64,000 nucleotides of DNA from Clostridiales bacterium UBA6114 (GTDB taxonomy: Bacteria; Bacillota; Clostridia; Oscillospirales; Butyricicoccaceae): positions 1 to 64,000 of the forward strand of contig DIWE01000011.1 of assembly GCA_002423435.1 (NCBI GenBank), in the 5' to 3' direction. Within the stretch, counting starts at the first letter, position 1. Each line of letters opens with the position of its first letter. Of this stretch, positions 45,924-54,619 are shown piece by piece. A program made the translations under genes and the position numbers. The notes beneath the pieces were generated by a model. The model saw only the letters and a program-made list of their open reading frames with translations, made no database searches and was not told the origin of the DNA.

Positions 45924-46955
45924 ATGGCAAAAATCAAAGTAGGCGTAGCGGGCTACGGCACGATTGGGCAACGTTTGGCGGATGGCGTCGCTTTGCAGGC
46001 GGACATGGAGCTTATAGGTATCGCGGATCTTGCGCCTACTTTATCCATTCGGGCGTTATGTGAAAAGGGTATGCGTTATGATCTGTATCTGGTTGAAGGC
46101 GCGGATAAAAAACGGTTTGACGCTCTTAAAATCCCAATCTCGGGCAGCTTTTACGATCTTGTGGGCAAGGTTGACATTATGCTGGACGCTTCGCCGGGCG
46201 GCGTCGGTGAAAGGAATAAGAAGCTGTATGAGAAAAACGGCGTAAAGGCCATATTCCAGGGCGGGGAAAAAAATTCAGTTGCAGATGTATTTTTTCATGG
46301 TTACGCAAATTATGAGAAAGGCATCGGCGCGGATTATTTAAAGCTGACAAGCTGCAATACAACCGGCCTGATCCGGGCAGTGGACTGCCTGGACAGACTA
46401 TATGGACTTGACCGTGTCGCGATCACCATCATCCGCCGCGTCGCCGACCCTGGCGACTATCACCGCGGACTGACAAACGCATTGCAGATCGATAAGGCCC
46501 CTTCCCATCAGGCTGTTGACATGATGACCATTATGCCTCATGTCCGGGCGACGGGCATACTCGTACATACGCCCATCACGCATGGGCACATAATCACTGT
46601 GGTTGCCACGGCGAAAAACGAAAAAATCACCAAGGAAAAAGCGTTGAAGGCCTTTCGGCAGCATCCCCGTATCCGTGTGGTCAGTATTGAAGAGGGTTTT
46701 TTGGGCAACGCTTCGCTGTTCAAATACGCCCGGGATCTGGGTAATCCGCGCGGCGACATGTATGAGATCGGCCTTTGGGAGGACAGCATTGTGGAAAGCG
46801 GAAACGATATCATGTTTGCAATCAACATCCCGCAGGAAAGCGTGACCATTCCTGAAACGATCGACGGAATCCGTGCGGCTATAAAAATGCAGCTTACACG
46901 CGAGGAAGGAACAGGGCAAACAAATAAATATCTTGGGATCGGCAAGTGGCTGTAA
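45924..46955 (+). CDS. Type II (archaeal-type) glyceraldehyde-3-phosphate dehydrogenase
   Basis: A 343-residue phosphorylating GAPDH of the archaeal class. Its Rossmann motif is VGVAGYGTIGQRLADGV near residue 6. The catalytic cysteine is Cys144 in SCNTTGLIRAVD, and a His is in ATGILVHTPITHGH near 210. RRVADPGDYHRG near 169 and ARDLGNPRGDMYEIGLWEDS near 268 are also archaeal-class blocks. Most bacteria use the unrelated-in-detail GapA class. Here it is operonic with a split transketolase and TIM-barrel epimerases, so it may oxidise the triose, or another aldose phosphate, formed by this pathway. Confidence 0.9.
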   Translation: MAKIKVGVAGYGTIGQRLADGVALQADMELIGIADLAPTLSIRALCEKGMRYDLYLVEGADKKRFDALKIPISGSFYDLVGKVDIMLDASPGGVGERNKKLYEKNGVKAIFQGGEKNSVADVFFHGYANYEKGIGADYLKLTSCNTTGLIRAVDCLDRLYGLDRVAITIIRRVADPGDYHRGLTNALQIDKAPSHQAVDMMTIMPHVRATGILVHTPITHGHIITVVATAKNEKITKEKALKAFRQHPRIRVVSIEEGFLGNASLFKYARDLGNPRGDMYEIGLWEDSIVESGNDIMFAINIPQESVTIPETIDGIRAAIKMQLTREEGTGQTNKYLGIGKWL

Positions 46956-46970
46956 GGTAAGGACAGAATT

Positions 46971-47831
46971 ATGGACGACAGATTGAAATTTGCATTGAAA
47001 AAAGAGGCCTTAAAGATACGCATCGGTATATTGGAGCAGCTAAAGGCGCTTGGCTTTGGCCATGCGGGAGGCAGCTTGAGCATTGCGGATACCCTGGCCG
47101 TGCTTTACGGCGCTGTCATGGATGCGGATGCAGCCGATCCGGATCGCGCCGACAGGGATAAACTGGTCTGTTCCAAAGGGCACGCCGGCCCCGCCGTATA
47201 TGCGGCTTTGGCAAATAAAGGCTATTTCCGATATGAAGAACTGAAGACGCTCAATCAGCCGGGAACGAACCTCCCCAGCCATTGTGACCGCAACAAAACG
47301 CGTGGAATAGACATGACGACCGGATCATTGGGACAGGGTACGTCACTTGCTTGCGGCATGGCTATGGGGGGTAAGCTGCTCGGTTATAAAAGCCGGATTT
47401 TTCTGATTGTTGGCGACGGTGAGCAAAACGAAGGCCAGGTATGGGAGGCCGCGATGTTTGCTTCAGCCAAAAAACTTTCGAATATGGTCTGGCTGATCGA
47501 TGACAATAAAAAACAGTTGGATGGCCCGACTGCTGAGATTCTGCCTGTGGGCGATCTGCGCGCAAAATTTGAAACATTCGGATTTGACGCGGTACGTATA
47601 AACGGAAATGATGTGGAAGCCATCTATAATGCCGTACGAAAAGAAAAACAGGATAGGGATAAGCCGCGCGCGGTCATACTGGATACAATTAAGGGCTGCG
47701 GCGTGAAAGAAATTGAACAGACCGGTTCCAATCATTCTTTATCTGTGCCTCAGGCAAAATGGGATTCATGGCTGAAACAGCTGAGGTCCGAGCTGGACGC
47801 GATGGAAACGGGAGGGGGACGGGTATGCTGA
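46971..47831 (+). CDS. Transketolase N-terminal (ThDP-binding) subunit
   Basis: A 286-residue protein equal to the first domain of transketolase. FGHAGGSLSIADTLAVLY is near residue 24, SKGHAGPAVYAAL near 66 and GSLGQGTSLACGMAMG near 118. The ThDP-magnesium motif is GDGEQNEGQVWEA near 148 continuing to IDDNKKQLDG near 180. It transfers two-carbon units between sugar phosphates when joined to the C-terminal subunit encoded by the next gene, with which it overlaps by seven bases. Split transketolases are common in Clostridia and are often part of special sugar pathways. Confidence 0.94.
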   Translation: MDDRLKFALKKEALKIRIGILEQLKALGFGHAGGSLSIADTLAVLYGAVMDADAADPDRADRDKLVCSKGHAGPAVYAALANKGYFRYEELKTLNQPGTNLPSHCDRNKTRGIDMTTGSLGQGTSLACGMAMGGKLLGYKSRIFLIVGDGEQNEGQVWEAAMFASAKKLSNMVWLIDDNKKQLDGPTAEILPVGDLRAKFETFGFDAVRINGNDVEAIYNAVRKEKQDRDKPRAVILDTIKGCGVKEIEQTGSNHSLSVPQAKWDSWLKQLRSELDAMETGGGRVC

Positions 47832-48793
47832 AAATTGTCTATGATGGAACAATGGATAATGTTACATTTAAAGAATTGCTCGGGAAGCAAATCCCATTGC
47901 TCTGCGAACAGGATGAAAAAGTGATCTACCTGGATGCAGATCTGATGAGTTGTATCGGTACGGCCGAGTGGGCGAAGGTGAATCCTGAGCGTGCGATCAA
48001 CTGCGGCATTGCGGAAGCAAACATGGCCGGTGTGGCATGCGGATTGGCATCTGCGGGATTTAAGCCCATTATGCATACATTTGGATCGTTTGCATCCAGG
48101 CGCTGCTATGATCAGGTGTTTTTATCAGGGGGATATGCAAAAAACGACATCACGATTATCGGTACAGACCCCGGCGTATGTGCCGCCTTTAACGGCGGCA
48201 CACATATGCCGTTCGAGGATATGGCGCTCTACCGCGCGCTGCCCGACGCAACGGTCATCGACATCACGGATGCGGCGATGCTTACCGATGTGCTCACAAA
48301 GTGTAAAGATCGTCCGGGCGTAAAATATATACGTGTCGGCCGCAAGAATAACGCAAAGGTGTATGCCGACGGCAGCGAGTTTTCTATCGGCAAAGCCGCT
48401 GTGCTGCGGGAAGGGAAAGATGCGGCGGTATTTGCGTGCGGGATTATGGTACATGAAGCTCTGCAGGCTGCAAATGTTCTTGCAGGGCGGGGAGTCGAAA
48501 TCACCGTGGCTGATATGTTCACTGTCAAGCCGTTAGATCGGGAAGCGGTAATCAGATATGCCAATAAAACGGGAAGAGTCGTCGCAGCAGAAAATCACAA
48601 CCGCGTCGGCGGCTTAACTTCCGCCATTGCCGAATCATTGGTCGGCAAATCCACCGCTTTATTTGGATATGTTGCGGTGGAGGATGAATTCGGAGAGGTT
48701 GGTCCGCAGGACTATCTGCAGTTTCGTTACGGTTTAACGGCAAAACATATTGTGGATGTTGTTTTGGGATTGGTTCGCGGCGATATGGTTTAA
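47825..48793 (+). CDS. Transketolase C-terminal (pyrimidine and C-terminal domain) subunit
   Basis: A 322-residue partner of the preceding gene. The pyrimidine-binding domain shows YLDADLMSCIGTAEW near residue 37 and the catalytic Glu in ERAINCGIAEANMAGVACGLA near 60. FGSFASRRCYDQVFLS follows near 90, and the C-terminal domain opens near 190. The ATG at 47825 overlaps the N-subunit stop; a longer frame upstream lies inside that gene. The order GAPDH, transketolase N and C closes the operon, and a terminator follows 60 nt later. Confidence 0.93.
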   Translation: MLKIVYDGTMDNVTFKELLGKQIPLLCEQDEKVIYLDADLMSCIGTAEWAKVNPERAINCGIAEANMAGVACGLASAGFKPIMHTFGSFASRRCYDQVFLSGGYAKNDITIIGTDPGVCAAFNGGTHMPFEDMALYRALPDATVIDITDAAMLTDVLTKCKDRPGVKYIRVGRKNNAKVYADGSEFSIGKAAVLREGKDAAVFACGIMVHEALQAANVLAGRGVEITVADMFTVKPLDREAVIRYANKTGRVVAAENHNRVGGLTSAIAESLVGKSTALFGYVAVEDEFGEVGPQDYLQFRYGLTAKHIVDVVLGLVRGDMV

Positions 48794-48852
48794 ACCTGCA
48801 TGCACAAGAAGGCAAAATCAAAGTAAAAGCAGGCCGATGCCCGCTAAAAAAT

Positions 48853-48880
48853 AAAAAGATGCCCAGTCGGGCATCTTTTT
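48853..48880 (+). terminator. Terminator of the 36-49 kb operon
   Basis: AAAAAGATGCCC (48853-48864) pairs with GGGCATCTTTTT (48869-48880). The preceding 48837-48859 is identical for 23 nt to 34472-34494, so this terminator block occurs twice. Confidence 0.9.
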
Positions 48881-48943
48881 CGGTTGCCTCGTGAGAGGCG
48901 AGAAAAAGGACGCGAAATCGTGTATAATAACCGCTGTGCGATA

Positions 48944-48952
48944 TGGTATAAT
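48944..48952 (+). promoter_or_regulatory. Extended -10 promoter of the methyltransferase gene
   Basis: TGGTATAAT lies 33 nt before the start codon, the same extended element as at 12338 and 33650. Confidence 0.55.
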
Positions 48953-48984
48953 GGAAATCAGTTTCAAATGAAAATGGTGAGTGG

Positions 48985-50097
48985 ATGACGAATATTGAAA
49001 TGTGCGCCCCCTGTCTGTTCGGCATCGAGTCTGTTTTGGGCGACGAGCTTAAGCGGCTTGATATGCGCGACGTCCGGGTTCTAAACGGCCGGGTGCTGTT
49101 TTCCGGGGGAGAGGAGGACGTCGCCCGCGCGAATGTAAGGCTCAGGACGGCGGAGCGCGTGCTGATCAGAATCGGCGAGTTTCCGGCGCCTTCCTTTGAC
49201 GCGCTTTTTGAAGGGACAAAGGCCCTTCGGTGGGAGGACTATATTCCGCCGGACGGCGCTTTCCCGGTCAAGGGCTATTCGCTTGACTCGAGGCTCGGCT
49301 CTGTGCCGGACTGCCAGAGCATCGTCAAAAAAGCGGTTGTGGAACGGCTCAAAGCCAGGTATAACATAGACTGGTTTGAGGAAACCGGCGCAAAATACCA
49401 GATCCGGTTTTCCATAATGAAGGATATGGCCGCGCTGTTCCTCGACACCTCGGGCGCCGGCCTCCATAAACGCGGATACCGCGCCGTCGGGAACGAAGCC
49501 CCTCTGCGCGAGACGCTCGCGGCCGGGATGGTCAGCCTTTCCCGCTTTCGCGGCAAGGGCGAGTTTTGCGACCCGTTCTGCGGCTCCGGAACGATCGTGA
49601 TCGAGGCCGCAATGGCGGCGTTAAACCGCGCGCCCGGCCTAAACCGCGGCTTCGACGCGCAGCATTGGAAATGGCTCCCCGACGATATCTGGGAAAAAGC
49701 CGCAGAGGAGGCAAAAAGCCTGGAATACCGGGGGCCGTACTCCATCTGGGGCGGCGATATCGATGAAAAATCCCTTGAAATCGCAAAAAGCAACGCCCAA
49801 AAGGCCGGAGTCTCGGAGCATATTCGCTTTGAGAGGGCCGACGCCGCAAAATTTAAGAGAGAGACCCCGGAGGGGCTGATTGTCACCAACCCGCCGTACG
49901 GCGAGAGGATGCTTCAGAAGTCGGACGCCGAGCGGATTTACCGCGCCTTCGGGGCGGCGTCGGCGCATCTTCCCGGCTGGAAGCTCTATCTTCTGTCCTC
50001 GCACGCCGATTTTGAACGCATATTCGGGCGCACCGCCGTCAAAAAACGAAAGCTGTACAACGGCATGATCAAATGCAACCTGTTCATGTATTTTTAA
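48985..50097 (+). CDS. THUMP-domain class I RNA methyltransferase (YpsC/RlmL-like)
   Basis: A 370-residue rRNA N2-guanine methyltransferase-like protein. A ferredoxin-like and THUMP region covers about residues 1-160, with LRWEDYIPPDGAFPVKGYS near 80. The methyltransferase domain has HKRGYR near 168, the SAM motif DPFCGSGTIVIEAA near 197, and the catalytic TNPPYGERM near 298. It modifies large-subunit rRNA. It is a core gene between two accessory catabolic regions, flanked by a terminator and a long hairpin, and so marks ordinary chromosome. Confidence 0.92.
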   Translation: MTNIEMCAPCLFGIESVLGDELKRLDMRDVRVLNGRVLFSGGEEDVARANVRLRTAERVLIRIGEFPAPSFDALFEGTKALRWEDYIPPDGAFPVKGYSLDSRLGSVPDCQSIVKKAVVERLKARYNIDWFEETGAKYQIRFSIMKDMAALFLDTSGAGLHKRGYRAVGNEAPLRETLAAGMVSLSRFRGKGEFCDPFCGSGTIVIEAAMAALNRAPGLNRGFDAQHWKWLPDDIWEKAAEEAKSLEYRGPYSIWGGDIDEKSLEIAKSNAQKAGVSEHIRFERADAAKFKRETPEGLIVTNPPYGERMLQKSDAERIYRAFGAASAHLPGWKLYLLSSHADFERIFGRTAVKKRKLYNGMIKCNLFMYF

Positions 50098-50196
50098 AAA
50101 GGTCAGTCACGCCGAAATGAGAACTCCCTGCGCCAAATGGCGCAAGGCAATACGGGAAAAATGCAAAAACCATGGTCCGATACGAAAAAACGCCGA

Positions 50197-50241
50197 GGGG
50201 GCGTCGTGAGAATGCATATCTATGCATTTCGCGACGCCCCC
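50197..50241. terminator. Long hairpin between convergent genes
   Basis: GGGGGCGTCG... and ...CGACGCCCCC form about 21 base pairs with one bulged G and a 2-nt loop. On the minus strand a run of T (complement of 50185-50190) lies nearby, so it may end the flavin reductase transcript. Confidence 0.65.
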
Positions 50242-50301
50242 ATTTTCATAAGAGCGACCAAGAGACGGGATAGGGCAGACCCTCATAAACGACATAAATT
50301 T

Positions 50302-50808
50302 TCAATCGGGCCGCAATGATACCGGTAAAAGCTCGCCGTATCCCTTCGTGGCAAAGAGCGCCCGATAAGAAGCGTTTGTCCGCAGCGCGACGACCTCCGC
50401 GATAAAAAGATCGTGATCGCTCAAGGGGACGCACTGCATAGTGCGGCATTCCATTGCGACGCGGCTTTTTTTAACCAGCGCGGGTGCGATTTCGAGCGAC
50501 GGCGTAAGCTCGATTCCGTATACGGCCGCCTTATCCACCGTCCGTCCGCTTGTAGTCCCGCATTGCATCGCCGCTTTCGCCAGGCTTTCGTCCGCAACGC
50601 AGACTGAAAACTCGCCGGTTTCCTTAATACGCTGGTTGGTATAGGCCTTTGCATTGATACAGACCGCAATACTGGCCGGGCGATTGGACAGGTAAGTCCA
50701 CCAGGAAACAGCCATCAGATTGGTTGTTCCTTTTTTTGTAAGACTGCCGACCAGGCAGAACGGATTGGGGGAGGTCAACATTTGAGCTTGTGACAGAGAG
50801 ACATCCAT
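50302..50808 (-). CDS. Flavin reductase-like protein (FMN-binding split barrel)
   Basis: A 168-residue flavin reductase-domain protein. The FMN-binding pattern is visible: PNPFCLVGSLTKKGTTNLMAVSWWTYLSNRPASIAVCI from about residue 14, and SVCVADESLAKAA near 68. Such proteins reduce FMN with NAD(P)H or bind flavin for electron transfer. Its ribosome binding site (GGAGGG) lies in the last codons of the preceding TIM-barrel gene, so the two are coupled. It ends the second hydantoinase operon. Confidence 0.85.
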   Translation of the reverse strand: MDVSLSQAQMLTSPNPFCLVGSLTKKGTTNLMAVSWWTYLSNRPASIAVCINAKAYTNQRIKETGEFSVCVADESLAKAAMQCGTTSGRTVDKAAVYGIELTPSLEIAPALVKKSRVAMECRTMQCVPLSDHDLFIAEVVALRTNASYRALFATKGYGELLPVSLRPD

Positions 50809-50814
50809 GTGTTT

Positions 50815-51519
50815 TTACCCTCCGACGATCGCGGCTTTACTGGTCATGGCCCTCATGTAGCTGACAACCGCGATCAGGTTGTCGCGGAAGCTGCCGTTTT
50901 CGACAAACCTTTTGCCGAACAATGCGCTTCCCATGGTAAAAGCCCATGGCATTATGTCGAACATAACGCCGATCCGCTCATAGCTCGAGATGCTGCCAGC
51001 AATACAGACGCGCGCTTTGACGGCGGAGCAGAAATCATAGGCCAGCTTCTCGCCGTCGACGACATGGCGGTATGCAAGGACGTCAAAAGTATCGACGCCC
51101 TTTTCCATCATGGCTTTGGCATCCGCTATAATTTCTTCGTTGCTGCCCTCCAGAATGCTCGGGCTGCCGGAAACCTTGCCGGCAAAAGGGCTGTATGTCA
51201 CATGGTTTTGCTTAAGAAGGGCCTGCACCGAGTCGTAGTAACGTGTTCCCATCAGGACATCAACCCCGCAGGCGGCCGCCAGCCCGGCCGCCTTGAGGCA
51301 GGAAGCTTCATCGTAGGTTACAACTTCCAGATAGGTCGTCTTTCCGGCAGCCTTCATTGCCGCGACAAGGTCCTTCATTTGTTCCACAGGCAGACCGACA
51401 TTTTTGAATCCCCAGTGTTGCACGTCAAGATCCTTGCAGGATTCAAAAATTTCAAGCGCATTGTGTACTGTGACGTCGTCATGGGTCAGCATGACGATCA
51501 GATTCGGCCCGTTTCGCAT
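50815..51519 (-). CDS. Uncharacterised TIM-barrel protein with phosphate-binding motif
   Basis: A 234-residue barrel protein, not matched to a named family. MLTHDDVTVHNA follows the first strand near residue 10; TYLEVVTYDEASCLKAAGLAA near 60 and DVLMGTRYYDS near 85 are barrel strands. VCIAGSISSYERIG near 185 and MGSALFGKRF near 207 look like the phosphate loops of HisA/TrpC-type barrels. It may act on a phosphorylated or carboxylated intermediate. ATG at 51519 has GGAGG eight nucleotides upstream; a longer TTG start covers that site. It lies after a stem-loop that follows dctP. Confidence 0.6.
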   Translation of the reverse strand: MRNGPNLIVMLTHDDVTVHNALEIFESCKDLDVQHWGFKNVGLPVEQMKDLVAAMKAAGKTTYLEVVTYDEASCLKAAGLAAACGVDVLMGTRYYDSVQALLKQNHVTYSPFAGKVSGSPSILEGSNEEIIADAKAMMEKGVDTFDVLAYRHVVDGEKLAYDFCSAVKARVCIAGSISSYERIGVMFDIMPWAFTMGSALFGKRFVENGSFRDNLIAVVSYMRAMTSKAAIVGG

Positions 51520-51579
51520 AATCAATTCCTCCAATAATGACTTAAAACTCGCACACCTCTATGAGAGGTCTGCGGCTCC

Positions 51580-51611
51580 GGCTGACCGGCGTGCCGTAAC
51601 GCCGATCAGCC
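51580..51611 (-). other. Stem-loop after dctP (third TRAP set)
   Basis: Arms 51580-51592 and 51599-51611 (GGCTGA-C-CGGCGT and complement) pair at 12 of 13 positions, 13 nt after the dctP stop on the minus strand. A smaller hairpin (51555-51569) lies beside it. Confidence 0.65.
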
Positions 51612-51624
51612 GTCTGTCCGGAAA

Positions 51625-52686
51625 TTATTTGAGGGCCTGGACCTTTTCGTAGAGGCCCTCGGTCTTCCAGTATTTTTCGGTTTCAAGCTGCTCGGCCAGC
51701 GGCTTGACGGCATCCATCCACGCCTTCCGGTCCACCTCGTAGAAAGAACCGCCCTCTTCAATGATCTTCTGCTTATCGGTTTCCCAGTTTTGCACATTCA
51801 GATCGTAATAATAAGAAGCCGCCTCTTCCACGCACTCCTCAAAAATCTGCTGAATGTCCGGCGGAAGGGTTTGCCACCAGGACTCCGAGACCGTACAGAT
51901 TTCAAGAGGATAAGCATAATCGACCATGGATATGCAGGGACCTCCCTCGTGCAGCTTCATGCCGTAGATGGTTTCGTATGTGGTTTCACCGACATCGACG
52001 GTTCCCGTAAGCAGAGCCATGGGGAAGTCGGCGTAATTGATAATGACCGGCACAGCCCCGAGGGCGGTAAAGTTCTTTTCCCAGATTGGTATGTTCGGGA
52101 TGCGGATTTTCTTTCCCTTTAAATCGCCTGGTGTCAGGATCGGCGTCTTGGACAGGAGTGCGCGCGGCATCTTCCAGAAATAGCCGCTAAGATTTCTCAG
52201 GCCGTAGGTCTCAATTAGATCCTGATTCATGGTGGCTCCAAGCTCGGAATCAAGGAACTTTGCCACATGCTCCTTGCTTTCAAACGCGAAGGCCATGCCG
52301 AGGATGTTGAAGTCGGCGTTGTAAGTGGAAAATTTTTCGGCAGAAGAAATGATGCATTCCTGCAGACCGGCTTGGAGATTTTCAAGCTGGGTTGCCTCGT
52401 TGCCGAGCTGCTCTGCGATAAATAGCTCAGCTTTGATACGACCGTCGGAGCGTTTGTCCAGTGTACCGACCAACATGTTTGCGGCGATGCTGGTGGGATG
52501 GGTGGGCGCGGTGATGGTTCCGATCTTAAGGCGGTAAACCTGGTCCGACGAGGCCGGGACGACGCTTTGGGAATCGGCGGTGCTGCCGCCGGATGTCCCG
52601 GAAGAGGCGGGGGCGCCCGGCCCGCAGCCTGTGGCCGCGGCAAGGAGCAATATAACTGCCAAAGTCAGGGCAACGCTCTTTTTCAT
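51625..52686 (-). CDS. dctP: TRAP transporter substrate-binding lipoprotein DctP
   Basis: A 353-residue DctP. The signal peptide ends AAATGC (Cys21), and the binding arginine is in KIRIPN near residue 188, followed by MALLTGTVDVGETTYE near 224. It is a paralog of the DctP at 22623-23687, sharing AFAFES/AFAFKN, KTPI and ALGAVP blocks. The ATG at 52686 has AAGGAGG nine nucleotides upstream; an in-frame TTG at 52737 is a less suitable start. Since the DctQ partner is interrupted, the protein may be orphaned or may serve the other TRAP permease. Confidence 0.92.
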   Translation of the reverse strand: MKKSVALTLAVILLLAAATGCGPGAPASSGTSGGSTADSQSVVPASSDQVYRLKIGTITAPTHPTSIAANMLVGTLDKRSDGRIKAELFIAEQLGNEATQLENLQAGLQECIISSAEKFSTYNADFNILGMAFAFESKEHVAKFLDSELGATMNQDLIETYGLRNLSGYFWKMPRALLSKTPILTPGDLKGKKIRIPNIPIWEKNFTALGAVPVIINYADFPMALLTGTVDVGETTYETIYGMKLHEGGPCISMVDYAYPLEICTVSESWWQTLPPDIQQIFEECVEEAASYYYDLNVQNWETDKQKIIEEGGSFYEVDRKAWMDAVKPLAEQLETEKYWKTEGLYEKVQALK

Positions 52687-52706
52687 TTCTTTTCCTCCTT
52701 GATTTT

Positions 52707-53996
52707 TTATAACAGGTTGAATAATCCTGGCAACCATAGCACCAGCTGGGGGATGTAGGTGATCAACAGCAGCGTGACGACCAGTGGAACAAGGAACGGA
52801 ACGGCATGTTTGAGCGCTCCTTCAAATTTGACCCCGGAAATACGGCAGGTCGTAAAGAGCGACGGCGCCATCGGAGGCGTAATGAGGCTCATTGTCATAT
52901 TGAGCACCGACAGTACGCCTAAATGCACCAGATTCAGGTTCAGCCCGGTGGCCAAAGAGGAAAGGAGCGGGGCGACCATAATCAGAATCGACATGCTTCC
53001 CATGAAGCAGCCCATGACGAGGAGTATGAAGTTGAGCACCAGCAGTGTCAGCGCGGCGCTGTCCAGGCCCAACAGCATGCCGGTGAGGTAATTGACCACG
53101 CCGCCGGTAATCAGCATCCAGTTGAATACTGCGCCGGTGGCAATCAGAAATATGGTCATCGCGGTTGTGGTCAGAGTCTGCTTAAGCGCTTCCTTTATGA
53201 TTCTGAAATTGACTTTGTGATAATAAAGACCCAGCAGCATACAGTAAACGGCGGTTACTACTCCGCACTCTGTCGTGGTGAACACGCCTGTAAGAATGCC
53301 GCAAATCAACAATATCGGCGCGCTCAGCGCGGGAATTGCCTTCACAAACGATCTGAAGCGCTCCTTGCCTGAAGCCTTTTCGGTCAGTGGCGCTTTGACA
53401 TGTAAATACCTGACCGCGATATAAGCCCAGATCATCATTGTGATTCCCATCAGAATGCCGGGTATCAGCCCTCCGATGAACAGGGCCACCGCCGAAGTCT
53501 GGGTCATAAAACCGTACACGACAAAATTGATGCTGGGCGGGATAATTGGTCCGATTGCGGAGGATGCAGCGGTAATTGCGACGGAAAATTCCTCGTCGTA
53601 TCCGGCTTCGCGCATCGCCTTGACCTCGATGTTGCCCAAACCGCCGGCATCCGCCAATGCCGAGCCGGACATTCCGGCGAATACCATGCTCGCCAGGACG
53701 TTGGCATGCGCCAGTCCGCCGTGAATATGCCCGATCATCTTCCCGCAAAAATCAAATATCAAGGTGGTCAGCCCGATTTCGTTCATAAAGCAGCCTACGA
53801 AAAGAAATGCGGGAATTGCCAGCAGGGTGTAATCCGAAAAGGATGCGGCAGTTCTTTGAGCATACATCACAAGGCTCTGCCCGTGCCATATGCTATAGAT
53901 CAGGGATGACGTCACCATCGCAAACGGCATGGGCACCTCCAGCAGAATCATTACCATAAAAATTCCTAGGCACCATAACACCAACGGCTCAATCAT
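52707..53996 (-). CDS. dctM: TRAP transporter large permease subunit DctM
   Basis: A 429-residue DctM with intact family motifs: GMSGSALADAGGLGNIEVKAM near residue 108, GPIIPPSINFVVYGF near 147 and SLITPPMAPSLFTTCRI near 374. The ATG at 53996 has AAGGGGGA ten nucleotides upstream; an upstream in-frame extension is inside dctQ. It begins one base after the dctQ stop. The frame is open and full length even though its partner dctQ is broken, so inactivation of the transporter looks recent or is bypassed. Confidence 0.92.
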   Translation of the reverse strand: MIEPLVLWCLGIFMVMILLEVPMPFAMVTSSLIYSIWHGQSLVMYAQRTAASFSDYTLLAIPAFLFVGCFMNEIGLTTLIFDFCGKMIGHIHGGLAHANVLASMVFAGMSGSALADAGGLGNIEVKAMREAGYDEEFSVAITAASSAIGPIIPPSINFVVYGFMTQTSAVALFIGGLIPGILMGITMMIWAYIAVRYLHVKAPLTEKASGKERFRSFVKAIPALSAPILLICGILTGVFTTTECGVVTAVYCMLLGLYYHKVNFRIIKEALKQTLTTTAMTIFLIATGAVFNWMLITGGVVNYLTGMLLGLDSAALTLLVLNFILLVMGCFMGSMSILIMVAPLLSSLATGLNLNLVHLGVLSVLNMTMSLITPPMAPSLFTTCRISGVKFEGALKHAVPFLVPLVVTLLLITYIPQLVLWLPGLFNLL

Positions 53997-53997
53997 T

Positions 53998-54528
53998 CTA
54001 GTTGTCCCCCTTTCTCTCGCGGCTTTCATAGTCCTCGCGGTCAAAGAGGAACCGCAGAAACCGGATCACTTCCAGCAAAATCACCATGACGCCCATCACA
54101 ACGATCGGAAGGGAGTTGTAATATACCCGGCTGAAAGGCAGCCCCCCTACCGGGGTCATTTTCACCTGCATGGGGAAAAGCAGCATGCCGGCGCGTATAA
54201 ACACTATGCCGCCGACAAATATGAGGATGTTTTCGCAAAACTCGACCGCTCACTGGAAAGACTTGGGAAAGAATCTGAGGAAGTAGACAATCATCGCGTG
54301 CGCCTCTTCCCAAAAGACAATAGCGGTGCCGATGGAACAATACCACACCATCAGGCAGGTTACCATTTCGTCGATACCGTAGATCGGGGAGTTCAACGAA
54401 TATCTCATAAATACCTGTAAGGCCATTAAGCATAGAAAAAGCGCGGATAGAATCACGCATAGCATGCGAAACACTTCGACAACCTTGTCGGTCGCCAGGA
54501 CTATTTTTTTCACGGACTTGGTAGGCAT
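53998..54528 (-). pseudogene. dctQ: dctQ interrupted by a single in-frame TGA
   Basis: A 176-codon DctQ frame broken at one codon. The first 92 residues include FMRYSLNSPIYGIDE, the family pattern. A TGA at 54252-54250 follows PKSFQ, and the same frame then continues with AVEFCENILIFVGG to a normal TAG at 53998. The intact paralog at 25058-25618 aligns without any gap across the site, with a Val at the stop position, so this is a point nonsense mutation and not a frameshift. A sequencing error, suppression or readthrough cannot be excluded. If real, the permease lacks its last two membrane segments. Confidence 0.85.
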
Positions 54529-54619
54529 TGCGTTCCTCCCTTTCTGATCATTTTCTAATTAATGTGCGGAATATGACAGGCCTTCCGTGTCTCGGCGATA
54601 GCAAGGAGTTATTCAGGGA

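Noticed and set aside
53998..54528. Recoding of the TGA in dctQ (selenocysteine or programmed readthrough)
   Set aside because: No hairpin of a selenocysteine insertion element was seen after the codon, the position aligns with an unremarkable Val in the paralog, and DctQ proteins are not known selenoproteins; a plain nonsense change is simpler.
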